A DNA stretch of 64,000 nucleotides from Mesodorylaimus sp. YZB2_4 (lineage: Eukaryota; Nematoda; Enoplea; Dorylaimida; Dorylaimidae), in NCBI GenBank assembly GCA_030248295.1, contig JASANH010001166.1:62001-126000 (forward strand). The letters are read 5' to 3'. Below are positions 12,397-24,852 of the stretch, one piece after another. Under the pieces are notes generated by a model that searched no databases, was not told the DNA's origin, and saw only the letters and a list, made by a program, of their open reading frames with translations. How positions within the stretch are numbered: the first letter of the stretch is position 1; every line of letters starts with the position of its first letter. The position numbers and the translations under genes are program-made.

Positions 12397-15300
12397 TCAG
12401 TCATTTTCATCTTCCTGCTCACGAGATTCATTGTCCTCGTCCTCGCCATCGTCAGCACTGACATAACCAGCCATGCTTCCTTTCGCGTATCGCCAGTGAA
12501 CAGGTTCATCATCGTAGTCATGGTCGTGGCCATCGTCATCTCCGTCTCCAATGCTAATATTTCTTTCGCCATTGGTCTGTGATGATTCATGAGCATGATT
12601 CTGATCTCTGTGATTTTCGTAGTATTTTTGTTTCGGCCTTTCGTGCATAGTTTTTGTCGTCACTGTTATATTTCGCTCAAGCTGATTTTGTGAGTCATTG
12701 AAATATACGCCGGCTTCTGGACGATGGCGAGGGCGACTGCCATTTGATCTCTGGATTCCTGCCGAGTGAGGACCATCCTGGTTGACACGAAGATTATGCA
12801 ATGAAGACATTGGGCGAATGGGCCGTGAACCAGGAGAAGGTGATGGAAGACGGCGGATATTTGAGCTAGTCCTGAAAAGTAACTCAAATCATGTGAAGAG
12901 GAGAAAAGAATCGAACCCGTCCATCTGTGATTGCTGATCCAGATCTCATCTCACATTCGATAGCCAGCATCGCGGGTTTCGTACCTACCTCCCGAACCTT
13001 GGTCCAAATTTATCAAAATGGGTATCATCTGGATGCTGGGCACTTGGTCTCCAAGGAGCCACCACATGCTTCGCTGCCTGTCGCCCAGCATGAGCACTCG
13101 ATGCCCTCGCCCTCGTGCCATCGTCTGCTGTTTGCGTTTGGCGTCGCCTGGGTGGTGGAGTCGGTGCGTATCGCCGATGATCGCCCCCATGAGGCTGATG
13201 ACTGCCATTTTCCCTCCGCCCATCCACCTCATTCTCCAAATCTTGGAAAATAGCGCCAATAGAATTATAATGATTCGAAGCATAGTTGAAAATGGGCATT
13301 CGATCGAAGACTCGCGTTTGTTCCAGACGGTGTTCTTCTAGTGTCGATTTTGGGCGGCGATCCTGCGGTTTAGGGATTTTGGTAGGGCGGGTTTGGATGT
13401 TATGGTTGTTCTAAAACAAACAGCCACCAGCTCTGATGACAATATCGGGACTTGTGGTGGGTACAGCAGGGCATTCTCAAAACTTACTCCGCCATTGTTA
13501 TTTCGGGCGTAAACTGGTATTACAGCGCCATTGCTTCGTCTTCTGTGTCCACTATGGCTCAAAACGTATTGCTTGTACAGGCTCTTCCACATTCCACTCG
13601 GTTGAGAGTTTCCGTGGGGCAAAACAGGCTGACGCAAGGACTGATCAGGCCGCAACTGGCGATATTTTTGCTCCCATATTTCGTTGGATTCGACTAAATA
13701 TTTCCAGTAGCCGCAAACCTGAAAAACTACCAACCTGTATCGTCAAGAACCATTAGCCATTTCAAGTAAAGTTAAAGCATCATGTTTGTGTTGACCAACC
13801 CCTGTTTTTGATGTTTGGTTCCTTTCCTGCTAGCCGACATCACCCTCCTTTTCTGTATTTATACGTACCATCATTATTGCATACACGCAAGACAAGCATA
13901 TGTAATTTATGTCCTCACCCGAACCATGCTTACAGAGCATATTATACAGCATACTGAACCTTGTCGGTTTATTTTGTTTTTTGCTTAGCCTGTTTATCCT
14001 ATAGCCAGTGGCTGAGGCGAGAAACGACAGCATGAGTGCATGCTGTCACGCTGTCGGACAGATCTTATTAATTAATGGATTTGGCTAGCAATCAAACCTT
14101 ATAAGGAAGGCTATGCGGGGACCAGCACACACAGCATCGTCCCTCCGCGTGTCTCCACTAGGAGCACCTCCACGAGAATGCATCGTGGACTGGGGTTAGA
14201 ACCCTGTCCGTGTTCGACAGCCGAGACTGTCTACTCATTTGACGTGCAATGTCGGCGAGGGTTTATTGCTCGCAAACTGATCTCCATCACAGGGGATCAA
14301 ACCCTGTGCCAAGCCCAGCGACTCGATCCCAAGCAATACGGAGAGATGAACGCCGAACTGCTGCAACACCGCGGCCGCCGTAAAAACTCCAGCACCTGGT
14401 AGGCCAAGGCATGGCAAGTGGGAGAGAATACTTGAATCTATCTCCCCTTGGTGGAAGACGTCACACCTCGGGTTGATGTTTCAGTCGCAGGCATAGTAGC
14501 AAGAGCCGCCTTGCTCTAGTCAGAGGTTATGGCCAGTCACATTCTCTCCTATGCCTGTCATGCAGGTTTGGTTACACATTCGCACCTACAGTATACTGGA
14601 CTGGAAGATAGAGCACAGATGTACTTGTCTCCGCCTATCGAATGAGTGTTAGAAGAGGCCAATATTGCAAAAAGAGTCATGCCTACCTCTGCACATCGTC
14701 CCAATATTGCAGGGTCCAAAAAGGCGAATATACGGATTGATACTGATCGTGGGAGAATTCGCGTGAAATCTTGCCTTTGATCGTTGGGCTGTAAATGAAA
14801 TGTGACTGAATAACATACTCAAGGGACTGGGTAGCAAGAAACCGCAGGGGGGGGGGTATCTTGGGTTTATAGGTACTTGAGTTAGATTTTTATGCATGAG
14901 TTTTGCAAAATTCGACTATTTTCTTGCATATGCGGTCAAATTGTTTTGATATGAGCTATAAGGAGTTTCAAAAATGCACATAAAACCACCTTTCACATCT
15001 TAAAGCTATGCACGTGAGAGGTCACTTTCCACTTACTTTGTGTGAGTTATGTTTTAATCTTCTTGTCGTTTCATATTTCAGGTATCGAATAAGGCTCGGG
15101 TTGCATCGATCCAATAAAACATCCAAAAATCGAAGTTTATTTAATTCGTCCCACTCATTGAACTAAAATATATTCTGATCTTTGATGAAGTATCCCTTGC
15201 GCACAACTACACGCAAATTTATACCCCGTGCAATGTACTAGTGCCAGTGTCCTGTGCATTGACTCACCATTTCTATCAATTCTCTCATCCTCTCGTGCAA

Positions 15301-15486
15301 TATATGATGACTCATCGCCTCGTCGTCACCCCGAAATGATTCACCGTCTCGACTTCTTCTTACAATATCACTTTCCTGATAAATACCAAAATCGTGATAA
15401 TTGTGAGAAGCATTCATGGCCGCGATTGGACAGTCTTCAGCATCGCATTTACAATTTTTGAATGTACTTTTGAGCGCATCATTCAT
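12397..15486 (-). CDS. FBXO16-like: FBXO16-like F-box protein
   Basis: Five exons on the minus strand: 15486-15268, 14788-14687, 13718-13488, 13410-12989, 12871-12397. Phases agree throughout (0, 0, 0, 2) and sum to 483 codons with the stop, about 482 residues. The F-box spans exons 2-3: DFTRILPRSVSIRIFAFLDP, then GRCAEVCGYWKYL and NEIWEQKYRQLRP. It is followed by GMWKSLYKQYV, which resembles the segment after the F-box of FBXO16 (established from memory of that family). The F-box binds Skp1 in SCF ubiquitin ligases, so this is likely a substrate adaptor. The C-terminal half is low complexity: proline/arginine-rich, then His/Asp-rich, ending in a strongly acidic tail (last about 60 residues). 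It is longer than vertebrate FBXO16 because of this tail. FBXO36 or another small F-box protein is an alternative. The two last exons are supported by splice sites and phase only. Confidence 0.72.
14104..14378 (-). repeat. tRNA-derived SINE-like family A, copy 1
   Basis: Read on the minus strand, it begins with GCGGCCGCGG and continues toward GCTTGGGATCGAGTCG, a degenerate RNA polymerase III B box. It matches the better preserved copy at 23328-23672 through the shared blocks CTGTCCGTGTT, GACAGCCGAGACTGTCT and the 3' part with GTCTCCACTAGGAGCACCT. It lies inside the F-box gene region, between the family B copy and the gene's third exon. Confidence 0.7.
14396..14580 (-). repeat. Dispersed repeat family B, inverted copy
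   Basis: The reverse complement carries the family B landmarks (TAACC..., GGCTGAAACATCAACCCGAG with small changes, AGGCATGGCAAGTGGGAGAG as the opposite-strand form of the CTCCCACTCGCCATG block). It abuts the family A copy at 14104-14378. Confidence 0.6.
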
Positions 15487-15872
15487 CGCGATCTTGCGAT
15501 TAGTCTACTGATTTTTAATTGGGGGCCCAAAGAGAAGGGAAGAAGTAAATAATTACGTTTCCATAGCGCCCAGAGAAAATGTGAAGAATTTGCTTCGTGC
15601 ACAAAATTCAATACTTCTACGTCGTCTCATAAAACAAACTCTAGAACTTCGCTTCGCTTGCTTGGCGAAAATGAGCGTATAAGAAGTATATTAGAGATTC
15701 GTGACCAAATATGGACAGGAGCAGCTGCGTTTTAGCCAGTAGCCTAGCAACAAGGCCAAAGCCAAAGCCGACACTCGAGTAGTCGGGGAGCACGAGAGCC
15801 AATGTTCTCCTGTCCCGCGTCGAACAAGAGGCACTGTATGATTTTTGAGAATACAGGATCGAATCTTGACAA
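15487..15872. promoter_or_regulatory. Shared head-to-head upstream region
   Basis: The F-box gene starts at 15486 on the minus strand and the large helical-protein gene at 15873 on the plus strand. The 386 bases between them carry no other gene, so they must hold both promoters or 5' UTRs. I see no clear TATA box. A GC-rich part at about 15740-15830 contains CCAAAGCCAAAGCC and a short palindrome-like CTCGAG. Confidence 0.5.
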
Positions 15873-18800
15873 ATGAATAATTCCGTTTCCTCAAATTGGA
15901 CATCGAATGTCGAAAATTTAAAAACTTTAGAACCGATTAATGAAGGAGAGGAAGATGAATTTGTCGAAGAAAAATTAGTGAGTAAAGCGGAAAAACGATT
16001 CGATGAATTGTCTCATTTCTTTTCACAGGCGGATAAAAATTTTGCGTTAATTTCGTTGACGACACAAATTCAAAAAAACTTTTTACATTTGAAATTAGAA
16101 TACGGAAAATTGAGACATTTACTGTTAGAACGAGCTCAACTAAAAATTGAACAATTTTATAACGATTCATTAACGCATGCGGAAGAATTATTGTTTGAAA
16201 GTAAAAAGATTTTTGTTGATCAAAATATGTTGATTGAAAATTATCGATTAGGATATCTGGATCAATTCAAACCACATAATACGTATTTTGATGAATTTGC
16301 CTCAATTTGTGCCACATTGAAAATGCATACGACTCATTGGATACAAACTAAACAAATGATTTTAACTAATCGATGGTATTATTCAAATTTAAATCGTTAT
16401 TTGAATGATTACTTACAAAATTTATCTCGATTCTATAATTTATGCATAGAAATTTGTTCACTAATCAGTAATATGATCAATAATGGTATTCATATATTAT
16501 GCCGAGTAGCTGAGCAATCGTGGATGGACACGTCCCTCGATGATTATGGTCAAGATTTTTTCTCAACTTTTGATCATTTGAATAATGTGCACAGACATTT
16601 GAAGGAGCTGCGAAAATCGATATCTATTCGGAATGATCAAAATGATCGATTTGAATTTGTTGAATGGACTTTGGAACGTCTTTTTAATAAGTTGTCTCAT
16701 GAAGATGGACAATACTTGGCGAAAAAATTTGTAAAAGATTTTGGAGAAAAACTGATCAGCAAAAATGTTCTGGATGGAAATTCGAAAAATGATTCAGCTA
16801 AAATAGAGGGGTATTGGAAAAATAATGGATCAGCTCAGACGACAGGGTCAGAGTACGACCTAGAACGTGCCCGAAGTCATCATAATGCTGCTTCTGGATC
16901 TCTCAAAACAGATCCGACAGAATCGACAGATTTGAGTGCTGCAAATATTGATAAGCACGAATCTGCTGTGGCGGGAGATTCAAATATACCGTTAGAAGAT
17001 GTGTTCAATTTTGGTGCAAAGTACATTTCTGCAAATCGATTACCTAAATTTGCTGCCCAGAGCTTGCCAACGTTGGGCAAAAAGACAAGTTTCGTTCTGC
17101 CGGCACGAAATCAATTAACCACTCCATTCAAAGAAAATGGCAAGAACAGAAATGACACCTCAGATTATTACAGTTCGTCGGCATCTTCGTCAAAAACGCT
17201 CGCAGACGTTGAAAAACCCGAAATAAGTGCCATCGGACAACAGATGGTGGGAAAAATTGAAAACGTTGATGAATTTCGTCGAGTAACATATCGATCAATT
17301 TTCACCAAAAAATTCAAAAAACAGTTGCAATTATTTTATTCAAGATTCTTCGAGCACAGATACACAACTTTTAATCTTTTAATTGAAGAAGGAGCAAAAC
17401 ACAAAAGTTTGCATGTTTTTGATGATGAATTAATTGTAAAGGATCGGCCAATCGCAACTAATCGCGTTGCGACTGCAAAGAAGTCGGTGAAGTGGTTAGA
17501 TGATACTTTGAAGGAAAATAAGAAACGAATGTGGAAGAAATATGTAGAAAACTTATGGACAAGTTTTTTACAAGAATGGGTTGCTATTATTGAATTTGGA
17601 AACAAAGATTTGTCATCAGTCAAACTCCTCAATACTGTGCAAGCGCTATCAATGGCCGAGCTTATTTTCGAATCATTAGTACTCGGTAAGTGCAGGCGGA
17701 TGCACATGCTGCACATTTAGCCGCCAATATGTATCACCGTATTCTTCCATTATCACAGCATGTGCATGTGCTCCTTGCTCCTTCAGCAAATTTGATTAGA
17801 TACCTGCTAGGTCGTTTTCGAATACTTCCCTGGTGGCAAGATGCGGCAACAAAACTTGAAAAAAATCACACAAGATTTGCTGGCTCAAAAATAAAGAGCT
17901 GCACCAAGTTGTAGCTGCAAAGTATATGTAATAGTTTAGAGGGGCATGCAGCCTTACTAAACACCATGACGCAGTGATATGGTATTATAAAAATGATCAA
18001 GCCCTAACAATTCTTTGCTTAAATCTGGTCAGACACTTCAGAGCCCTAGATACGTTAAGAATTCACATATTGAAGATGTAAACAGCTAAAACATGCATAC
18101 AGCATAACATTTAATATTTGTACATTCAGATGTGGATCTGCTACAGAATATCTACATCTAAATGGACAATGTACTGCAGATATAAGGCATATAAATGAAT
18201 ATATATATGTGAAAAAAAAATCGTTTTTGTACATTATACTGTGTTTTTCATACTACTTTAGATAGAGTAACGCTGCATAATAAACAGGGTTCTTACATGA
18301 TTTTGATGATCTGTGCCCCAAAAAGTAAAGTGTATTATTATTAGATAATAATATATTGTTCGGAATAAGAACACAAATTTTTAATAAATAGATAAATCTG
18401 ATGTACGTAAAAGAATTTTCGTTCAGTTGTCAGATGGATACTGAATGTATCTAATGATTATCTACGCAATCTACAGCCTGTTTGCGCGAGTTTTTAATAC
18501 TAAAGATATTACATAAAATTTATTGCCTTTTTTCAGTCCAGTTACCCAAAGAGTTATCTCCCTTAAATGTGCTAATCCATGAATTTCGATCAGGGATCGC
18601 CAACATCATATTTTCTATGGGTAAAATTTTGCATTATACTCTAGCTAATTCTTACTGATCGATGCGCTTTTATAGATTTCCAAGAACTTATTTTTCAATG
18701 TGCTCACACAAAATCGAAAGGCATTGGAAGCGTTTGCAACAGCGCGGCTGAAACACTTTGTGACAGACTATCAAAAAATGGTAAACTAAAATGACTGCAG

Positions 18801-20227
18801 TAGAAGGGCTTTTCAGCATTTCCTACATTACATAATTTTCAGCTGATTTTCTCGAAGTTCAATCAAAGGCTAATGCTTTTGCCAATGCTATCGTGTGGCA
18901 AGTGCTTAACCAGGTTGCCATAGCCCTGCCAGCATTCGACTTAATCAATGGTTACGTCAATGCCATCAAAAGCGTTGAATATCTCAGTGACAAAACCCTA
19001 CAAGAGGTAATTAGGAAACCAAGCTTACGGCATGCAAAGACTTATTGTGCAAAAATGGTATTTATAGAGATTGAAGCATTTAATCCACTTGTTTGTAAGA
19101 TCAAGAATGGGTGCGGAAACAAGAGGCATATTGACCGAAGTCTTTCCATCAAGGAAGTACTGGAAATCTAATCGAGGTATGTGATCCGCATATGATCCAT
19201 TTCGTCCGCACATAAATCGATATACTTACAGGCCATCTAGAATTTGATCGGCTGTAAATACTTTTAATAATTTTTAGAGCAAGATTTTATAAATATCGCA
19301 TTTATTTACCCATCACGCTGCAATCAATAACCAGGGTGCTACAAGCTTCGACTTGTTCCATCCTTTTTCCTTTAATATTTAATTTGTATCGTGCTTTCAA
19401 ATTTTCCTCCTGGTGTCGTAGAGTCGCCTAAATGTCTAAATACGGTCAAAAAATCGATAAGGAAAAGTGGTTTCCAACTCTCTGAAAACGGTCAAATCTT
19501 ACAGGAAAGCTTACCTGTTAGACGAGGATATAAAGAGGAAAAGCATAGTAAGTAGGGAAATTGTGAAAGAAATGTATCACCTTTGTTTTGCAGAAGAAAA
19601 AAGCGACCATATGGATGCAATGCAGTCTGCCATCTTAGAACCATTATCGCATGCGGCAGAATTGTTGCCAAATGCAAAGCGAAGCAGCTTACTTGTTTTG
19701 GCTTTCGACGAAATTCTGCGATCGTGGCTTCACTTTATAAAAGAAAGTGACATAAAATTCAGGTAAGGGACATTTATTATTTTTTAAAAATCAACTAACA
19801 AGACTTTAGTTTCTTTTTTAGCCGCGTTGGTGCATCTCAACTGAGAGCAGATTTTCAATTACTTCACAACTTTGCTCAATCGCTCACTTTTTTATCGCCA
19901 TCTGAAAAGGACTCGATTTCAAATCTTAGCATTTTCTTACAATGCCTTATGATCACTGATATTCTGGAAGGCAAATCGATCAATGAAACGAGCGGAATAC
20001 AAAATGGATCGGCTGTATTATATTCTAAACGGGTCTCGACTCAAAGATGGAGGAATTTCAAAGTTCAACCAGCCAAAGTTATCGAAGAAGAAAATGAAAG
20101 TCAGGAAGAAGAGAGCAATAAGAAATGTTCTCAAAATGCTCATTTTGTGGTGTTGATGCCTGAATTACAAATTTGGGCTAAATATCGTTCTCAATCTTTA
20201 TTGCCAAAATGCATGTGCTTTTCTTGA
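15873..20227 (+). CDS. Large helical protein, possibly CCDC142-like
   Basis: Exons: 15873-17685, 18537-18620, 18676-18780, 18843-19006, an exon ending at 19762, and 19822-20227. Phases agree for the first four and for the last junction. The 5' end of the fifth exon is uncertain: its open frame starts near 19461, but no acceptor gives phase 0 cleanly (19635, after ATGCAATGCAG, is one option; a missed micro-exon is another). Product is roughly 900-950 residues, mostly helical with coiled-coil-like N-terminal segments and a disordered Ser/Asn-rich insert at about residues 305-455. No signal peptide or membrane segment. The C-terminal pattern (FDEILRSWLHFI, then VGASQLRADFQLLHNF) resembles the end of CCDC142 as I recall it; that assignment is tentative. 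Function unknown. A Vps/Cog/RINT1-type tethering subunit is an alternative. Confidence 0.62.
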
Positions 20228-22438
20228 ATTTTCAGTGCGCTTTGATTCGCGACAATAAGTTACTTAGCAGTGCTTAATGAAAAAATTACTGGTGCGATGC
20301 AGCAGTTTGAACAGTTCAATACAACATTGTTTCTCAACATAATTTGCCCCACAATCATTAAGTTTTAGAATTTGTTCTGCGAAAGACAAACTTGCAAAAG
20401 TGAGTTTGAAGAAAAACTGCTACTAAAAACTGAAAAACTAAAAAAGAATGGAGCAGAATCTGCCAATATTTTTTTAAACATATGCACTTTAATTACCCTC
20501 ATCTTTCCGAATAATGGGACCACCATGAGTCAAATCGAAATTGTTATGGTAGAATGTCCCAGATGCATGTGGGTGCTATTCATACTCATGATGGTGTAGT
20601 GACACTCATGACACTCATGATGGGTGCTTATGCGGTAGGCCTGTGGAGAAGGTAGTGTGCGAGACCTGTGCTGGCGGAGAGCGAGCCCAATTCTTGGTCA
20701 GATGAGTTGAAGAGATATGACTTCCTCTTGGGAAAAAGGGTTTCAGTATTCCTTGGCAGTCGGAGGATATATTGCAGCAAGGAGCAACATAAAACATGAC
20801 AAGGTGCAGGAATGGTGAACTCTGCTGCTGTTGGAGGTGACCTCAGAAGAGGGGCTAATTGCAGGTGAGAACGGTTTCTGACGCCATGACATGTATTTTG
20901 CCTTTGTGTCATCGTCAATCAGCTTGCCTGGGCAAGTGTTCGACGAAGAACAATTAGGGCGTCATTTCCATTTGTAGGGGTTCATGATTACGGCACTGCT
21001 TCAGAATCAAAATTATATTTCGGTTGGTTTTATGGGAAAGGCGCTATTGCTTGCGCAATGCAATTTTTTCTTTTTGCTTGCGCACTGCTGCAATTTTTCG
21101 GGGGCTGCACAGCATTCTATAGGTGGTTGAATCGCCTGAGCTTCAGGCCCTGAAAATATAACCACAGCAAAGAAACTTACATTATCAAAAGCATATGTAC
21201 ATCACGTGTGTTATGGAAACGGGTGACTTTTGATAAGGTGTCTTGTTCTCCTAATCTCGCCATGGCGAATTTTTAATAAGAGGTCTTGTTCTTGGAAATT
21301 AGACAATAACGTTTTATTGCAGTCGTTATCTCACCCTGATTGTGAGTAGGCTCGTGCGAAAGTCCTCAGTCAGTGACAAAAAGCCTACGTTTGCAATTGA
21401 AGCAAAAATGTCCTCCTGCGCAGCTGGAATTTTTACTGTTATAAGCATGATATGATTTGCAGTCGCTTGAGGGTTTTTCAAGGCCATTCCAGCCCGGCCC
21501 GCGTAACGGCTGTGATAATTTGTTGGCAGCAATAAATCAGCTAGTGATCAGCCGAGTTTGCAGGATTCAGTGTTACAAACTGACAAAAACCGTGGCACAG
21601 GTCCCCTTCCTTCCCACTTTCTGTTCGATGCACCAAGATCCGATGTATCCGATGTATCTCATATTATACCGCTGCGTATGAGTAATTGGGCGAACTGGTA
21701 AAAAATTCGCCGATATTTCCTCAAATACGAGTGTATTCACTGGAAGCAGAGTCCCCGCCTATTCTTGTATGCCTGACCAAGTATTGCTGGTGACCGCGTT
21801 TCGTAATCCTATGACGATGAGCTTAGGTTGTAAACGCATTTCACTCAATCTACAAGTTCGATCAGCGAGTTCATATGAATCTACTGTTCATAAAAAGCAT
21901 TCGCAAGCGACAAAACTTGTGCAGCAGGCTGCAGTAGAACTCGGCTGTGTCTTCATATCATAGTTATTGGCCTACGGCACTAAAATTCGCAAACATATGC
22001 AGCTTGTTCATCATCTGCGAGATACTCGGGGCTAAATGGATTGAGAAACATACAGTAACTTGCTAACACTTTATCAAAAACTTCGTCAAACAGACCATAA
22101 AAGGACAAACTGTATAAAATAGGCCTGACGAAAGAGACTAGAGATTTTGTAAATAAATCTCCAAAAATGCGACATTCCCAGACTACTTGGAATACTTCGT
22201 ACCTTGCGTTGATTTCCGCCCCTTTGATTTTCAATTCAAATCAATTGGCTATTCTCAACATTTGTTGGAAAATCGATAGTAACGTGAATGGCAAGTTATC
22301 CCGAGTGAGTTCAAAAAGTTCGTAGCCTGAGTGCCTTCCGCATGAGCTGCAGCAGTGAAATTTGTACTTTACACTGCCACACATCTCACTAGAAACCCTA
22401 CAAAAAATTACGCTGATCCATTCATGCGTTCTTGAGAT

Positions 22439-22743
22439 ATGGTCATCTATTTGGAAGTCTGTCAGAGAAATTACGAATTTGACAAATTTTGCGTGTCAGT
22501 CTGTTACCAAGTTTTTGACAAAGAAGGCTTGAACCCCTCAGAAATTAGCGATCGGATTGTCTTAGTGTACGGCAATGATGCACCTAAATTGCCGTCGGTG
22601 AAAAAGTTGTCTGCTTTGCTCAAACATGGGGGGAGAATCGATTGAAGATGACCCATAATATGGACGACCAACCGAGGCGACACTGGCCAACAAATGCGAT
22701 GTTGTGGCAAAGATTGCAAAAGAAGACCTTCGAAGGTGTCTAG
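22439..22743 (+). pseudogene. Mariner-type transposase N-terminal relic
   Basis: The frame from 22439 gives NPSEISDRIVLVYGNDAPKL and then a helix, typical of the first helix-turn-helix of mariner/SETMAR-type transposases (a bacterial-AraC-unrelated HTH found in that family). After 22640 the homology moves to another frame, giving ESIEDDP, a stop, then YGRPTEATLANK and VAKIAKEDLRR. The family consensus has SIEDDPRSGRP here. The catalytic DDD/E region is absent. A dead, truncated copy. Confidence 0.55.
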
Positions 22744-23327
22744 ACAGCTGAGGTTTTCACTAAAACATCATCATTTTGTCATGATTTATTCAACTGAAAT
22801 AGATTTCACGAAAGCGCTCTTATAAATTTCCACTAGCCCTTTGGGGATCTCCTGCTTTCGAAGCCCCTGGGATATAACTGACACGGAGAAGTAAAGAACT
22901 AGACTACGACAAAAGTTTTACTAATTTATAGCATGTCACGAGCTAATCCTCCGAAGCTTACTCAGTATTAATGCATGAACTAATGAACTCGCATTACTCG
23001 ATCGAGCCAATTGTGCCACACTGCTTGCCCCTTGAATTGTGTCAATTCTTAATTGTACTGTAGAATATGAAAGCTCCTCTATGACTGCTAATTGAACAGC
23101 ACTGTGGTATCCAGGGTTCTAACTCGAGGTTCTATGTGAAGTCGGAAATCATCTGTAAGTAACCTAGCTTCTGCTCATAGCGCGGCCAGTCTTACCAACT
23201 GTATAAATCCATTTAATTTGGAAAGGATGATTATTTGGCGGGGATAAATTTTAGTGAAAGTTTTTTATTATATTTTTTCCAAAAGCCCGTTTTGTCAATA
23301 GCCAGCCAGCAGCCAACCCCTTTAAGC

Positions 23328-23672
23328 AAGACTGTGCGGGGACCAACGCACACAGCAGAGTCCTGGACCAACTCTGTGCGGGAACCAACGTCACACACGA
23401 GGGCATCCTGGACCATACTGACTTCCGAGGACGATGACGGGCGGGATTTGAACCCTGTCCGTGTTGGACAGCCGAGACTGTCTCCTCGTTTGGCTTCCGT
23501 CTCTCCACTCGGAACACCTCGCCGGTACCGGGTGAGTCATCCACGGCCTGGCGTACAAGGTCAGCGGGGGTCACCGACCTCCTTTACTGGGAATCGAACC
23601 CGGGACGAGTGCAGCCATCCGCTCCTAAGCAATACGGAGAGGTGAATGCAGAACCGCTGAACCACCGCGGCC
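23328..23672 (-). repeat. tRNA-derived SINE-like family A, best copy
   Basis: On the minus strand it starts GGCCGCGGTGGTTCAGCGG (A-box-like) and has a perfect pol III B box GGTTCGATTCC at 23600-23590, about 60 bases downstream, the spacing of a tRNA head. A tRNA-unrelated body follows with GACAGTCTCGGCTGTCCA. Other copies: 14104-14378, 52763-53075, and a head fragment at 40394-40500. Confidence 0.8.
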
Positions 23673-24852
23673 GAAATTAATTTTAGTGAGCGTCATGTTT
23701 ATCACTGTGGTTGCTTGCGAGGCATAACGGATACTGCTTGTCATTCCCTTCTCTGAGATAAAAAGTTGAAAATGTAAAGTGCTCGCAAATTATAACTGCC
23801 TCAGTTTGGACTCTAGAAGCCTCTAAGCACCAAGTAACTTTTAAAGCCAAAGTCAAAGCTGGACCAGAGCGGCAGGTTTACTGATAGTCATTTTTTAAAA
23901 TACGTTTTATAACCTGAATTCAATTCGACCTAAACAAGATCAGATAGAAAATCCTCTACTGAAAAACTAAAAAGCTTATTGGTGGCGCTATTGCAGTCTA
24001 AATCAGGGACTCGTTTACTAGCACAAGAATTAAGCTTAATGAAATATGTCTGCTCACCGCTGGATGGCACAGAATGGCATTTTCCGGAAAACAGCCAGAA
24101 CCTTTTTATGGCTATTTTTCATGCGTAGGTGCCAAACCACCCTTTTTCACTACTTACGCCAAATGGGAGATCTGAGATCCAGATGACGCTTGTGAAAATT
24201 AATCCTCCGTTTCATTATTTTGACCCTTTTTGAGGAAAAGGACTCTGAAGCAACGACGCAGCTAGGCTCTGTTGACCTGTCCGCTTCTCGACCAATGGGT
24301 GAACCTGCTCTGTTGATCATAAAAAAATTTTCTGCTGGGGTTGTATACATCACTTCCGTGCCTACCGTCTCTACGTTTTGCACATGACTATCGCAGGGAG
24401 AGAATTTTTGTCACCCTGATAGGCCGAAAAGGTTCGTCAAAATGAATGCTTTTTCAATAATTCCGATTCAGGCTATCTTCAAATATCAACCAGATAGATC
24501 GTCATGAGCGATTCTACGAGCAAGTGAGTATCAGTTTGAATATTTTTCCCGATGCACAGAGGTCCCGCGATGCGCTGTGGAATCACCCCATCCCCGATCC
24601 ATTTGAGCTTTCAGGGCTCGCTGCAGGGTTTATCCACTTTCTTTACTCATTTGCAGTCAGTAATCCACGTCCTTACTAGAGCCCAGCACAATCTGACCAC
24701 CCGCAGTGTGCAAATAAGGATTTTTCTTATGTGTTTCGCAGGCACCATCCAAATTCTTGAACTTACAGCACATAATTTTGTGGTATTTTCTAACTGGACG
24801 ACTTCCCTGTTTCAGCTTTTCGCTGCTCCAATATTCAACTCCAGGTTCGGCC

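Larger units (their letters stand above)
20228..24852. other. Intergenic region with repeats
   Basis: No intact gene seen. Contents: direct CATGATGG/CACTCATGA short repeats at about 20580-20630, a mariner-type transposase relic at 22439-22743, and a well-preserved SINE-like copy at 23328-23672. A short ATG-initiated piece at 24504-24523 followed by GTGAGT could be a first exon of the receptor pseudogene but cannot be proved. Confidence 0.5.

Noticed and set aside
23589..23665. A tRNA gene, from the perfect B box
   Set aside because: The A and B boxes are present, but arms do not pair as a tRNA and the unit continues into a dispersed body; it is a tRNA-derived SINE head.
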